Shown here one piece after another: positions 8,632 to 16,929 of a stretch of DNA of 64,000 nucleotides (position 1 is the stretch's first letter; the number at the start of each line of letters is the position of its first letter). Source of the stretch: an uncultured Muribaculaceae bacterium (GTDB taxonomy: Bacteria > Bacteroidota > Bacteroidia > Bacteroidales > Muribaculaceae); assembly GCA_910579995.1 (NCBI GenBank), contig CAJTWH010000004.1, forward strand, positions 62,001-126,000, given 5' to 3'. The notes under the pieces are model-generated. The model was not told the origin of the DNA, did no database searches, and worked only from the letters and a program-made list of their open reading frames with translations. The position numbers were made by a program, and so were the translations under genes.

Positions 8632-9431
8632 TGAACGATATAAGCGAAACACTCAAACGCGTGGCCGCTTTGCCCGACGGCGTAGAGGCCGACGAGGCCG
8701 ACGCCTCCGCGCTTATCGAAGCCCTGAGGCAACACCCCTACTTCGCCGCTGCCGCAGTGGCGCTCCTGCGCCATGCACCCGCAGACTTAAGCGCCTCAGA
8801 CATCGACAATATCCGCCACAACCTCGCCCTCGCCGCCGCCGACCACCGCACAGTGCTCACGGCGCGCTATGGCGACGATTGGGTGAAATTCTACCCCGAG
8901 ACTCCGACAGGAGCGCCGCAGCAGACCGTAGATGTCATCGACACTTTCCTGCGCACCTACGGCTCATGCACTCCCGAGGAAGAGGCACAGCTCGAGCGCC
9001 TCATCTTCAACCCCACACCCGACTACGCCGAGCTTCTCGCACGGCAGGAACAGCAGGAGCTCCCGCCCGAAGACGACAGCTCCGCCCCCGGCTCGCAAGA
9101 CGCCCTTATCAACGCCTTTATCCGCAGCCAGCACCCGCGCCCCGGCGTTGAGCCCGAGCCCGAACCGGCGGCCCAAGACGAGGAAGAAGACAAAACGCCC
9201 GTAGCACGCCCCGAGCACACCGACGACAGCCTCCTGAGCGAGAGTCTGGCAAAAATTTTCATAAAACAAGGCCGATATCAGCGTGCTTACGAAATTATAT
9301 CGGGTTTAAATTTGAAATTTCCAAAAAAAAGTGCTTACTTTGCAGACCAATTGCGTTTTCTGCAAAAACTGATAATAAACCAGCGCCGTATCGAAGAGGA
9401 AAAACTCTCCGCCGACGGCGACAGAAACTAA
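8631..9431 (+). CDS. TPR-like protein of the lptE-secG operon
   Basis: A 266-residue soluble protein; its ATG shares one base with the lptE stop (TAATG). I do not know its function. The N-terminal half is helical and Ala-rich. The middle (about 150-200) is a low-complexity acidic, Pro-rich linker (EPEPEPAAQDEEEDK). The end (about 215-255) looks like a single tetratricopeptide-type unit (LAKIFIKQGRYQRAYEIISG) followed by a basic helix. Translational coupling to lptE and the six-base gap to secG suggest an envelope role. A frame beginning at TTG 8625 is two codons longer and less likely. Confidence 0.75.
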   Translation: MNDISETLKRVAALPDGVEADEADASALIEALRQHPYFAAAAVALLRHAPADLSASDIDNIRHNLALAAADHRTVLTARYGDDWVKFYPETPTGAPQQTVDVIDTFLRTYGSCTPEEEAQLERLIFNPTPDYAELLARQEQQELPPEDDSSAPGSQDALINAFIRSQHPRPGVEPEPEPAAQDEEEDKTPVARPEHTDDSLLSESLAKIFIKQGRYQRAYEIISGLNLKFPKKSAYFADQLRFLQKLIINQRRIEEEKLSADGDRN

Positions 9432-9437
9432 AAAACT

Positions 9438-9812
9438 ATGCACGTTGTCATAATTGTATTGACCGTAATCGTTGCCATCCTTCTTATCGGCATCGTACTC
9501 ATTCAGAAATCTAAAGGCGGTGGCCTCTCGTCGCAGTTCGGCGGCGCAGGCTCCGTAATGGGCGTACGCCAGACAAACAGCTTCCTTGAGAAAGCTACAT
9601 GGACTCTCGTGAGCTGCCTCGTTGTGCTCTCTATCGTTTCGGCATTCACCATGCCCAAGACCAACAACGGCACTGAGCTCCGCACCCGTCCGGCTGCCGC
9701 TCCCGCTGCCGCCACTGCTCCCGCCGGCCAGTTCGACACTCCCGCAGCTCCCGCTGTCGAAGTAGAGGAGACCGAGGCTGTTGAGGTTGAGACTCCCGCC
9801 GAGCAGCAATAA
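9438..9812 (+). CDS. secG: Preprotein translocase subunit SecG
   Basis: Small subunit of the SecYEG channel in the inner membrane. Two hydrophobic helices (residues 1-22 and about 54-72) surround the conserved loop IQKSKGGGLSSQFGGAGSVMG and SFLEKATW. The 124 residues exceed the usual 75-110 because of an Ala/Pro-rich, then acidic (VEVEETEAVEVETP) cytoplasmic tail, common in Bacteroidetes SecG. Last gene of its operon, closed by a hairpin terminator. Confidence 0.95.
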   Translation: MHVVIIVLTVIVAILLIGIVLIQKSKGGGLSSQFGGAGSVMGVRQTNSFLEKATWTLVSCLVVLSIVSAFTMPKTNNGTELRTRPAAAPAAATAPAGQFDTPAAPAVEVEETEAVEVETPAEQQ

Positions 9813-9834
9813 GAGATACCTACCATACAGCTGT

Positions 9835-9867
9835 CATCTCCTGCCAACGGCGGGAGGTGATTTGTTG
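9835..9867 (+). terminator. Hairpin terminator after secG
   Basis: CATCTCCTGCC at 9835-9845 pairs with GGCGGGAGGTG at 9849-9859, counting two G-U pairs, around a three-base loop, followed by ATTTGTTG. It lies 22 bases past the secG stop. Confidence 0.7.
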
Positions 9868-9918
9868 TATACTTAAGTATCGCAAGGTACATATAACAAT
9901 CGGCAGTTTCAATCATTT

Positions 9919-10064
9919 GGCGTTCGCAGAACGCTGATTTACCGGTAACCGCATACACCGAAGCAATGCGGAGGTGTGTGCGGACAGAAAATCAAAATAC
10001 CAAGGGCGGCCGTCAGGAGGCCGATTTACTGCCAATAGAGACTAATCGGCGTTCTGCGAACGCC
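9919..10064. repeat. 146-bp structured REP-like element with perfect terminal inverted repeats
   Basis: The ends are exact reverse complements: GGCGTTCGCAGAACGC at 9919-9934 and GCGTTCTGCGAACGCC at 10049-10064. Inside, 9949-9983 forms a hairpin (CCGCATACACC with GGTGTGTGCGG), preceded by GTAACC. Related elements lie at 11357-11579 and 17745-17976 with different but compensating stem bases. It fills the gap between secG and the U32 gene and contains no ORF. Confidence 0.8.
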
Positions 10065-10092
10065 ACATGAAACTTGAATAAAGATTTTCCCC

Positions 10093-11346
10093 ATGAAGAG
10101 GACAGATTTTGAGATAATGGCTCCGGTCGGGAGCTACGAATCACTTGCCGCGGCAATCGAGGCCGGCGCAAATGCCGTATATTTCGGCGTAGAAGGGCTC
10201 AACATGCGCTCGCGCTCAAGCGCCAACTTCACTCTCGACGACCTCGTCGAGATAGTGCGCCGCTGCCATGCCGCCGGAGTCAAGACATACCTCACTGTCA
10301 ACACAGTGATCTACGACGCCGACCTCGAATATCTCGACAAAATCATAGCGGCAGCCAAAGAAGCCTCGATATCGGCCGTGATAGCCTCTGATGTGGCGGT
10401 ATTCAATGCCTGCCGGCGTCACGACGTAGAGGTGCACATCTCCACCCAGTGCAACATCACCAACATCGAGGCCGTGCGCTACTATGCCGGCATAGCCGAC
10501 GTGATGGTGCTCGCCCGCGAGCTCAACCTCGACCAAGTGCGCGCCATCTACGACGCCATCGAGGCCGAAGACCTCCGCGGCCCCCACGGCGAGCGCATAC
10601 GCCTCGAGATGTTCTGCCACGGCGCATTGTGCATGGCAGTGTCGGGCAAGTGCTATCTATCTCTACACCAAATGAATTCGAGCGCCAACCGCGGTGCATG
10701 CACCCAGATATGCCGCCGCGGCTACGAGGTCACCGACCTTGAGACGGGCGACAAACTTGAGGTTGAGAACAAATACATCATGTCGCCCAAAGACCTCAAG
10801 ACTATCCACTTCCTCGACCGCCTTGTCGACGCCGGCGTGCGTGTGCTCAAAATCGAAGGCCGCGCCCGCGGGCCCGAATATGTCTACACCGCCGTGCGCT
10901 GCTATTCAGAGGCCCTCGAAGCCATCTGCGACGGCACATACGGCGCCGAAGCCGTTGAGAAATGGGACACCGAGCTTGCCAAGATTTTCAACCGCGGCTT
11001 CTGGGACGGCTACTATCTCGGCCAGCGCCTCGGCGAATGGTCGGGCAAATACGGCTCCTCGGCGACACGCACCAAGCACTATGTAGCCAAGGGCGTGAAA
11101 TGGTTCTCCAAACTCGGCGTAGGCGAATTTTTCATGGAAGCGGGCGAGCTCGCCGTAGGCGACGAGGTAGTGATCACCGGCCCCACCACAGGCGCCCTGA
11201 TTATCACCGTAGAAGACATCCGCGTGGACGGCAAGAGCGTGGACCGCGCAGTAAAAGGCGACAGCTTCTCAATCGCCGTCCCCGCCAAAATCCGCCCCGC
11301 CGACCGCCTCTACAAATGGGTCAACAACGACGGAGCAGCAAATTGA
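10093..11346 (+). CDS. U32-family protein (peptidase U32; TrhP/RlhA-like)
   Basis: Members with known function hydroxylate RNA bases (TrhP on tRNA, RlhA on 23S rRNA); the old peptidase name remains common. The 417 residues begin with a TIM-barrel-like part (APVGSYESLAAAIEAGANAVYFG). The conserved block follows: EMFCHGALCMAVSGKC, then NRGACTQICRRGY, and KIEGRARGPEYV. The four Cys in CHG, GKC, GAC and ICR are the expected iron-sulfur ligands. A C-terminal beta domain (GDEVVITGPTTG) is present. The YegQ/TrhP branch fits best, but the exact RNA target is not decidable. It is monocistronic between two REP-like elements. Confidence 0.88.
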   Translation: MKRTDFEIMAPVGSYESLAAAIEAGANAVYFGVEGLNMRSRSSANFTLDDLVEIVRRCHAAGVKTYLTVNTVIYDADLEYLDKIIAAAKEASISAVIASDVAVFNACRRHDVEVHISTQCNITNIEAVRYYAGIADVMVLARELNLDQVRAIYDAIEAEDLRGPHGERIRLEMFCHGALCMAVSGKCYLSLHQMNSSANRGACTQICRRGYEVTDLETGDKLEVENKYIMSPKDLKTIHFLDRLVDAGVRVLKIEGRARGPEYVYTAVRCYSEALEAICDGTYGAEAVEKWDTELAKIFNRGFWDGYYLGQRLGEWSGKYGSSATRTKHYVAKGVKWFSKLGVGEFFMEAGELAVGDEVVITGPTTGALIITVEDIRVDGKSVDRAVKGDSFSIAVPAKIRPADRLYKWVNNDGAAN

Positions 11347-11356
11347 AATCAACTGA

Positions 11357-11579
11357 GCGTTCGCAGAACGCAGATTATTAGTAACCCCGTATACCGCAGC
11401 TTGCGGAGGTATGCGGGGTGGGAGGCGCACTCGTCTCGAGGCGTCTGAGAAGACGCCGATTACTTCCGAAATAATCGGCGTTCTGCAAACGCCACTGAGG
11501 TTTATCTCATCCTAACCCCACACGCCTCCGCAGGCTTCGGCGTATGGGGTTACTAATAATCGGCGTTCTGCCGAACGCC
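11357..11579. repeat. Compound REP-like element (two structured units)
   Basis: Outer hairpins GCGTTCGCAGAACGC (11357-11371) and GGCGTTCTGCCGAACGCC (11562-11579) enclose two large hairpins of the same family as at 9949: 11385-11418 (CCCCGTATACC with GGTATGCGGGG) and, inverted, 11514-11552 (TAACCCCA with TGGGGTTA ends). A further end-type repeat, GGCGTTCTGCAAACGCC, sits at 11477-11493, so two units appear joined. It occupies most of the 333-base gap; no gene is visible in it. Confidence 0.75.
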
Positions 11580-11679
11580 CTGCTTTACGTGGTGGGCACT
11601 TCCGACCGCATATACCTCCGCTGCGCTGCGGTATAAGCGGCTACTATAATTCGGCCGGTCGGGCGTCGGCAGGTATCCC

Positions 11680-12264
11680 TCACCACAGGCGGCCGTCTGG
11701 GGTGGGGTCGGTGACGACGACGGGGCGGCGGTAGAGAGTGGTGAGGTGTGTGGTGAGGCGGTCGACGGCTTCGGCGCGGGCGCGGCGGATATGGCCTTGG
11801 GCATAGAGTCGGCGCATAAACTGACGGCCTACTTTCGACTTGACGGCGTTTTCTTCGGCGGTGGTGAACCTCGACGAGCCGAGGAGGGCGTCGTTCCACG
11901 TGTCGATGATTTGGTATGCCCCGCGCTCCGTGGATTCCTTGACGGTGACAATCTCGGGCGGGAGGGTGACGAAGAGAGTGTCGCCGGAGTCCTTGATATC
12001 GAGGCTGTCGAGGTCGAACGACACCGAGCCCGTAAGTGCCACGCGGGCAAAGATATGCTTTGAGCCCACACTGCCACGCATTGGGAAGTCTTCATAAAAT
12101 TCGAGTGTGCAGAGCTGCGCCATGGCGCGCACTTCATTTACCTTTGCCTTATGCACACTCGTGCGCGACACTTCAGGGGCATTTAGAAATTGAAAATAAG
12201 CATAGGCTGCAGCTCCGGCGGCAAGCACGGCAACGACTACAAGCAGGCGGATATAGAATTTCAT
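11680..12264 (-). CDS. DUF4230 protein, membrane-anchored
   Basis: A 194-residue protein with one N-terminal hydrophobic segment (LLVVVAVLAAGAAAYAYF), likely an uncleaved anchor that puts the rest in the periplasm. The remainder matches the DUF4230 pattern: a basic start (KAKVNEVRAMAQLCTLEFYEDFP), then a beta-rich part (ARVALTGSVSFDLDSLDIKD) and LPPEIVTVKES. Function of the family is unknown. Its ATG shares a base with the stop of the preceding DUF4230 gene, so the two are translationally coupled and may act together. It ends the operon at the repeat-filled gap. Confidence 0.8.
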   Translation of the reverse strand: MKFYIRLLVVVAVLAAGAAAYAYFQFLNAPEVSRTSVHKAKVNEVRAMAQLCTLEFYEDFPMRGSVGSKHIFARVALTGSVSFDLDSLDIKDSGDTLFVTLPPEIVTVKESTERGAYQIIDTWNDALLGSSRFTTAEENAVKSKVGRQFMRRLYAQGHIRRARAEAVDRLTTHLTTLYRRPVVVTDPTPDGRLW

Positions 12265-12887
12265 TACGCACCTCCTTTCCCGGGCTTGAAGCGTATATCG
12301 ATGGCATAGCCCTCTTCAGCGGCAATGCTGCCGAAGTAAGCACGGGCTTTCTCGCGGGCCTCAACTTCGAGGCGGCGGCGGAATTCGGGATTGGCCTCCA
12401 CCTCGGCCTTGAGGGCGGTATTGATAAGCTCTTTGAGCTGAGCGCGTTCGTTCTGGTCGACTTCGGAGCGTAGACCTGTCACGCGGTAGTGGTCCTCGCG
12501 TATGGTGATGTCGCGCCCCTCATATTCGGTCTGCACCGGCGGCAGGGTGAGCGATATGGTGCGTGCGTCGCGGTCGACGACAAGGTCGTCCGGGCCGAGC
12601 TGCGACATGTCGATATATGCCCGCAGGTAAGTATCGTAGGAGTATGCGGCCTTGCGCGAGCCGATTTTCAGCTTGTCGATAAGGGCGGCTGCCGTCTGCT
12701 TCATGCCGACGGCATTGTCGAGGTCGATATCGTCGATGGAAGCCATTTTCGATATCGACATCTGGGCCAGCACGAGTTTATCAACACTCTGCAGCTCCTG
12801 CAGGTAATTACGCTCCTGCTCAGCGGGCTGCGAGCAGGCGGTCAACGCCAGCAATGCCGCAGCCAAATATTTGGGAGAGAATTTCAT
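12264..12887 (-). CDS. DUF4230-type lipoprotein
   Basis: A 207-residue predicted lipoprotein: signal peptide with lipobox LLALTAC (Cys18). The mature part shows the same layout as its downstream neighbour: QLQSVDKLVLAQMSISKMASI-type start (shorter here: LVLAQMSISKM), LRAYIDMSQLGPDDLVVDRD, then LPPVQTEYEGRDITIRE and helical end (REKARAYFGSIA). This makes a paralogous DUF4230 pair in one operon, one lipidated and one anchored by a helix. Role unknown. Confidence 0.75.
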   Translation of the reverse strand: MKFSPKYLAAALLALTACSQPAEQERNYLQELQSVDKLVLAQMSISKMASIDDIDLDNAVGMKQTAAALIDKLKIGSRKAAYSYDTYLRAYIDMSQLGPDDLVVDRDARTISLTLPPVQTEYEGRDITIREDHYRVTGLRSEVDQNERAQLKELINTALKAEVEANPEFRRRLEVEAREKARAYFGSIAAEEGYAIDIRFKPGKGGA

Positions 12888-12890
12888 AGA

Positions 12891-13637
12891 CTAAAAAACA
12901 GGGAATTTGAAAGCTTTGAGTTCGCGGCGCCATTCGCCCTCGCGGCCTTTGCAATAGCTGTTGCAGAGCTCATGGAATGCCGCCGAGTGGTTCATCTCGC
13001 TCAGATGGGCGAGTTCATGGTAGATCACCGAGTCGGCAAGGTGCTGCGGCAGGAATATCAGCCTCGGGCTGATGGTGATGATACCCCTCGACGAGCAGCA
13101 GCCGAGGCGCGTCTTGGAGTCTTTGACATCCCAGCCAAGAGGCGCGCGGCCTACCTCGGCGGCAAGTTCGCGGGCACGCGGCAGCAGATAGTCGGCTGTG
13201 GCCTGCATGGCGCAGCGCAGCAGCATGCGGTTGATATGGTTCTCAAGAGTGGGGCTGCTGAAAGAAAAAGCGTCGAGAATACCGCGACGCACCAATACGG
13301 TGTAGTTGCATTTCTTGCCTCGGCGTGGATTCACACTCTCGCGGCGGCATGATATGTCTTTGTCGCAGTCATCGGCCACGACAATCTCGAAATCGGCGAA
13401 ATTACCGTCGATAAGCTGACCGGCATAGTAGCGCGAGGACGGCTTGAGGTCTTTGATTTTACGGCCAAACTCGTCGATGAAGCGGTCGTACTGGTCGGAG
13501 GGGCAATTCCGGGGGATGGTGATATGTACTTCCGGTCCGATCCAGCGGGCGCGTATCGATTGGGCGTTGGCATTGACGCGCACATTGATAGTTCCGATTT
13601 CAGGATGTTTGTATTTACAAGATTGTACTATCATCAT
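12891..13637 (-). CDS. YgjP-like metallopeptidase domain protein (M48/WLM type)
   Basis: Predicted zinc-dependent protein of the DUF45/YgjP group. The start at 13637 (two ATGs in tandem, 13637 and 13634) is chosen because longer frames run into nadK. About 248 residues: basic N-terminal half, then the zinc-binding HELAH (in VIYHELAHLSEMNHSAAFHE), with the second His-rich segment a few residues on, and GREGEWRRELK. SRGIITISPRLIFLPQ precedes it, as in YgjP proteins. Substrate unknown. It sits between nadK (20-base gap) and the DUF4230 pair. Confidence 0.85.
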   Translation of the reverse strand: MMIVQSCKYKHPEIGTINVRVNANAQSIRARWIGPEVHITIPRNCPSDQYDRFIDEFGRKIKDLKPSSRYYAGQLIDGNFADFEIVVADDCDKDISCRRESVNPRRGKKCNYTVLVRRGILDAFSFSSPTLENHINRMLLRCAMQATADYLLPRARELAAEVGRAPLGWDVKDSKTRLGCCSSRGIITISPRLIFLPQHLADSVIYHELAHLSEMNHSAAFHELCNSYCKGREGEWRRELKAFKFPVF

Positions 13638-13656
13638 AGATTGTGTCGGTTCACTC

Positions 13657-14523
13657 TTATTCCGCCCAGTGGAGTTTGCGGCGGAGTATATCGGCAAAAG
13701 TATGGTCGCGGAGCTGCAGCACTGCGAGCTTGAACGGGGCCTGCGAGAGGCATATCTCGGTGCCGTTTTCGATGATGACGCTGCGGCCGTCGATGGCGAG
13801 GCGCACATGGGGCGAGCGGCCTGAGGGTATTATGGAGATTTTGGAGCGGGCGTCCACCACCATGGGGCGCATCGAGAGCGAGTGCGCGGCCACCGGCGAG
13901 AGCACCCATACGGCCACCGTAGGCTGCACTATCGGGCCGCCGACAGAGAGATTGTAGGCCGTAGAGCCGGTAGGGGTGGCCACGAGCAGGCCGTCGGCCT
14001 TATAGTCGGCCAGAGGCTCGCCGTCGAGACTCACGGCGGCATATATCATCGAGGCAGATTCCTCTTTCGACAAGGCGATTTCATTGAGTGCATACCGCCC
14101 TACTCCGGCAGGCAGGTCGGGGCTGTCGACACTCAGCATGGCGCGGTATTCAACCACAAAGGCGTCATTGGCGATAAGCTCGGGAAGGTCGGGCAGACGA
14201 TCGATGGAGAGCGCCGCCAGATATCCCAAGTGGCCGGTGTTGACCCCGACGATTGGAATGCCCTGCGGGCCCACCCACTGGGCTGTGCGCAGGAATGTGC
14301 CGTCGCCGCCGAGGCTCACGGCGAGGTCGGCGCTGATAGTTTCGGCGCTGCTGCAGCGCTCTACTCCGGCGAGGGTGTGATGGGCAAGCTCGGCGAGATG
14401 GTCGTAGAGCTTGGAGTGCATGAGCACACGTATGCCTTTTGCGGCCACATTGCCGAGGAAAGCCTCTATCTGAGGCAGATAGGGCTGCTGGCGCCGGCTT
14501 CCGAATATCGCTATCGTGCTCAT
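13657..14523 (-). CDS. nadK: NAD kinase
   Basis: Phosphorylates NAD to NADP with ATP. The 288 residues show the diagnostic GGDGTFLRT (about residues 71-79), preceded by DLAVSL. Then come PIVGVNTGHLGYLA, the NE-containing YALNEIAL, and GDG/TGSTAYNLSVGGP for substrate binding. Typical length. The start overlaps the preceding gene by four bases (ATGA), showing coupling. Confidence 0.97.
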   Translation of the reverse strand: MSTIAIFGSRRQQPYLPQIEAFLGNVAAKGIRVLMHSKLYDHLAELAHHTLAGVERCSSAETISADLAVSLGGDGTFLRTAQWVGPQGIPIVGVNTGHLGYLAALSIDRLPDLPELIANDAFVVEYRAMLSVDSPDLPAGVGRYALNEIALSKEESASMIYAAVSLDGEPLADYKADGLLVATPTGSTAYNLSVGGPIVQPTVAVWVLSPVAAHSLSMRPMVVDARSKISIIPSGRSPHVRLAIDGRSVIIENGTEICLSQAPFKLAVLQLRDHTFADILRRKLHWAE

Positions 14524-14900
14524 ATCTCAAGATATCTGAAAAGCTCGTCGATACGGCGGCGCAGGGTGGAGTCGTCGCCTCCGTCGCTTGCGGTGGCGGC
14601 AAGGACGGTATATCCATAGCGCTCGAGCGAGCGCGATATGCTCTCGGCGTTGCGGTGGCTCACCCGCAGGTCAAAGACGACGGGGAACTTGCCCTCGTTT
14701 ATTTCTTCAACTTCGTCGGCGCTCACGTCGTAATCCTTTGCCATATCGCAGGATGTCACGTTGAGATTGAGCAAATGGGCATTGCAATCTTCTACCGCAT
14801 GGGCTATGCGCGACGCACTGTAGTCCTCGCGACGGCAGCCTACCAGAAGTCGCGAGCTCTCGGCTACCGGCGGAAAGAGATATTCGTTTTCGGGAAACAT
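14520..14900 (-). CDS. ACT-like domain protein next to nadK and pdxJ
   Basis: A 126-residue soluble protein from the ATG at 14900; a TTG at 14918 would add six residues. The pattern SSRLLVGCRREDYSASRIAH, then AHLLNLNVTS and FDLRVSHRNAESISRSLERYGYTVLAA, resembles an ACT fold that could bind a small ligand. In related Bacteroidales I recall a CBS-plus-ACT protein at this place; here only the C-terminal, ACT-like part is present and no CBS repeat is found upstream. That comparison is from memory. It is translationally coupled to nadK, so a regulatory role towards cofactor synthesis is conceivable. Confidence 0.55.
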   Translation of the reverse strand: MFPENEYLFPPVAESSRLLVGCRREDYSASRIAHAVEDCNAHLLNLNVTSCDMAKDYDVSADEVEEINEGKFPVVFDLRVSHRNAESISRSLERYGYTVLAATASDGGDDSTLRRRIDELFRYLEI

Positions 14901-14940
14901 GGGCGTTGGTATACTCAAAATCGTTCGTGCTTAGTTTACA

Positions 14941-14980
14941 TTAAGGGTGGTGGTTGGTGGGGTATGGGCAGCGAGTTAGC
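14941..14980 (+). repeat. G/T-rich intergenic repeat (GGTTGGTGG family)
   Basis: GGGTGGTGGTTGGTGGGG followed by TATGGGCAGCGAGTTAGC. The last part, TGGGCAGCGAGTTAGC, is identical to the copy near 6734. It lies in the divergent gap between the ACT-like gene and pdxJ. Confidence 0.6.
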
Positions 14981-15045
14981 TTAGGCTAAGTTTCCACCCA
15001 CAGCTTAAAGCCCACAAGCCAAACTTGAATTCGTAAGTCTTCGAC

Positions 15046-15076
15046 TTGCGAAACTTAAATATTCTGACTACTTTTG
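15046..15076 (+). promoter_or_regulatory. Promoter of the pdxJ-exbB-exbD-tonB operon
   Basis: TTG at 15046-15048, 20 bases, then TACTTTTG at 15069-15076, an exact TAnnTTTG. The leader would be about 70 bases. It overlaps a GACTTGCGAAACTT motif of the kind repeated in many gaps of this window. Confidence 0.6.
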
Positions 15077-15148
15077 CAGTGTCAAAACACGACGGCCAGA
15101 CGCCGCTGGTGCAAAAGGACTACAAATATACGAATTTTTCAGCGAATT

Positions 15149-15862
15149 ATGACAAACCTAAGCGTTAATATAAATAAAATAGCCACCCTGCGCAATGCCC
15201 GCGGCGAAAACCGGCCTGATGTAGAGGCTGTGGCTCTCGACATCGAGAGTTTCGGCGCCGACGGCATTACCGTGCACCCTCGCCCCGACGAGCGCCATAT
15301 ACGCCGCAGCGACGTATACCGCCTCCGCCCGCAGCTCAAGAGCGAGTTCAACATCGAGGGATATCCTTCCGACGATTTCGTCGACCTCGTGCTCAAGGTA
15401 CGCCCCACGCAGGTGACTCTTGTGCCCGACGCCCCCGACGCCCTCACATCGAGCGCAGGATGGAATGTAATCGACAATGCCGAATTCCTTTCGTCGCTTG
15501 TAGAGCGATTCAAGGAGGCAGGCGTGCGCACGTCGATTTTCGTAGACGCCGACATCGACCAGATCAAGGCTGCCGCCGCTACCGGCGCCGACCGCGTCGA
15601 GCTCTACACCAAGCCCTACGCCGACCGCTATCCCACCGACCGCGAGGCCGCCATCGCCCCCTTTGCCGAGGCTGCCTTGGCAGCGCGCAAATGCGGTCTC
15701 GGTGTCAACGCCGGCCACGACCTTAGCCTTGAGAATCTTGAGTTTTTCCACTCGCGCATACCATTTCTCAACGAGGTATCGATCGGCCACGCACTGATTT
15801 GCGACGCCCTCTATCTCGGCCTGAAAGAGACAGTGAAACAATATAAAAACGCTCTCCGCTAA
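15149..15862 (+). CDS. pdxJ: Pyridoxine 5'-phosphate synthase
   Basis: Condenses 3-amino-1-phosphohydroxyacetone with deoxyxylulose 5-phosphate in the DXP-dependent vitamin B6 pathway. From the ATG at 15149 it has 237 residues, the usual length. Diagnostic stretches: LSVNINKIATLRNARG at the N-terminus, GADGITVHPRPDERHIR, TLVPD, and the C-terminal VNAGHDLSLENL plus VSIGHALICDALY. The exbB homologue follows after 15 bases, the conserved Bacteroidales order. Confidence 0.97.
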   Translation: MTNLSVNINKIATLRNARGENRPDVEAVALDIESFGADGITVHPRPDERHIRRSDVYRLRPQLKSEFNIEGYPSDDFVDLVLKVRPTQVTLVPDAPDALTSSAGWNVIDNAEFLSSLVERFKEAGVRTSIFVDADIDQIKAAAATGADRVELYTKPYADRYPTDREAAIAPFAEAALAARKCGLGVNAGHDLSLENLEFFHSRIPFLNEVSIGHALICDALYLGLKETVKQYKNALR

Positions 15863-15877
15863 CACCTCTCCACCACC

Positions 15878-16495
15878 ATGACACTCTGGGAACTTTGCCT
15901 CCAAGGAGGCTGGACAATGATACCGCTGGCACTGCTGCTGCTCCTTTGCATATATGTATTTGTAGAGCGCAGCATAGTGATCAACCGCGCCTCGCAGGAA
16001 GACGACAATTTCATGCAGCGCATCAAGGGCTATATACATGAAGGCGAGATAGAAAGCGCCCTCAACCTCTGCCGCAACGCCGCCACCCCCTACTCGCGCC
16101 TTATCGAGAAAGGCATATCGCGCATTGGCCGCCCGATGAATGATGTGCTTGTGGCTATCGAGAACACAGGCAACCTCGAAGTGGCCGGCCTAAGCCGCGG
16201 CCTGCCTTGGTTGGCGACAATAGCCGCCGGCGCCCCCATGATAGGCTTCCTCGGCACAGTTATCGGCATGGTGCAGGCTTTCTATGCCATAGCCCAGGCC
16301 GGAAACTCCGCCACCATCGACTCGTTCGCCTCGGGCATTTACGCCGCCCTTGTCACCACCGTGGCCGGCCTTATCGTGGGTATCATCGCGCTTTTTGCCT
16401 ATAACTGGCTGGTAGCCCGCATAAACAAGATTATGAACATCATGGAGGCTCGCACCATGGATTTCATGGACCTCCTCAACGAACCGGTAGCATAA
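15878..16495 (+). CDS. exbB: MotA/TolQ/ExbB proton-channel protein
   Basis: Inner-membrane subunit that uses proton flow to drive TonB or Tol-type work. The 205 residues have three hydrophobic segments: about 10-30, 108-135 and 150-180. The core is typical: GLPWLATIAAGAPMIGFLGT and VIGMVQAFYAI in the second, GIYAALVTTVAGLIVGI in the third. The stop overlaps the exbD start (TAATG). ExbB versus TolQ cannot be separated by sequence alone; the TonB-like third gene favours ExbB. Confidence 0.92.
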   Translation: MTLWELCLQGGWTMIPLALLLLLCIYVFVERSIVINRASQEDDNFMQRIKGYIHEGEIESALNLCRNAATPYSRLIEKGISRIGRPMNDVLVAIENTGNLEVAGLSRGLPWLATIAAGAPMIGFLGTVIGMVQAFYAIAQAGNSATIDSFASGIYAALVTTVAGLIVGIIALFAYNWLVARINKIMNIMEARTMDFMDLLNEPVA

Positions 16496-16929
16496 TGGCG
16501 CTCAAACGACAGCAGCAAATGCTGGCAACATTCTCGATGGCGTCGATGACCGACGTTGTCTTCCTCTTGCTGGTATTCTTCATGGTGACAAGTTCGTTTG
16601 TCTTCCCTACGGCGCTCGAGATCGACCTGCCGCAGAGCAGCCAGCAGACACCATTGAAGCCCTCGACCCGAGTATTTGTCGACGCTGCCGGCGAATATTA
16701 TGTCGCCGCTCCCGACGCCGACCCCGTCGCCGTGCCCCGCGATTCGCTCACAGCTTTCTTCGCCACAATAGCGCCTGCCGACTCGCTCGGTGCCGTGGCT
16801 GTATATGCCGACACGGCCACGGCCTACGGCAAAATCGTGGAGCTGCTCAATCTCGGAGCGGAAAATTCTATAAAGATGGTGCTCGCCACCAAGCCCTCGG
16901 CACCACAACCGGCTGAAGATCAGCAATGA
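16495..16929 (+). CDS. exbD: ExbD/TolR-family biopolymer transport protein
   Basis: Partner of the ExbB homologue. 144 residues with one N-terminal membrane helix containing the proton-relay aspartate (SMTDVVFLLLVFFMVTS; Asp19) and a periplasmic domain with LEIDLPQS and AVYADTATAYGKIVELLNLG. Coupled at both ends by overlapping start and stop codons. Only one ExbD is present, whereas many Bacteroidetes have two in tandem. Confidence 0.92.
   Translation: MALKRQQQMLATFSMASMTDVVFLLLVFFMVTSSFVFPTALEIDLPQSSQQTPLKPSTRVFVDAAGEYYVAAPDADPVAVPRDSLTAFFATIAPADSLGAVAVYADTATAYGKIVELLNLGAENSIKMVLATKPSAPQPAEDQQ

Noticed and set aside
12489..13352. 287-codon plus-strand frame
   Set aside because: Antisense to the DUF4230 lipoprotein and the HELAH-containing metallopeptidase gene.
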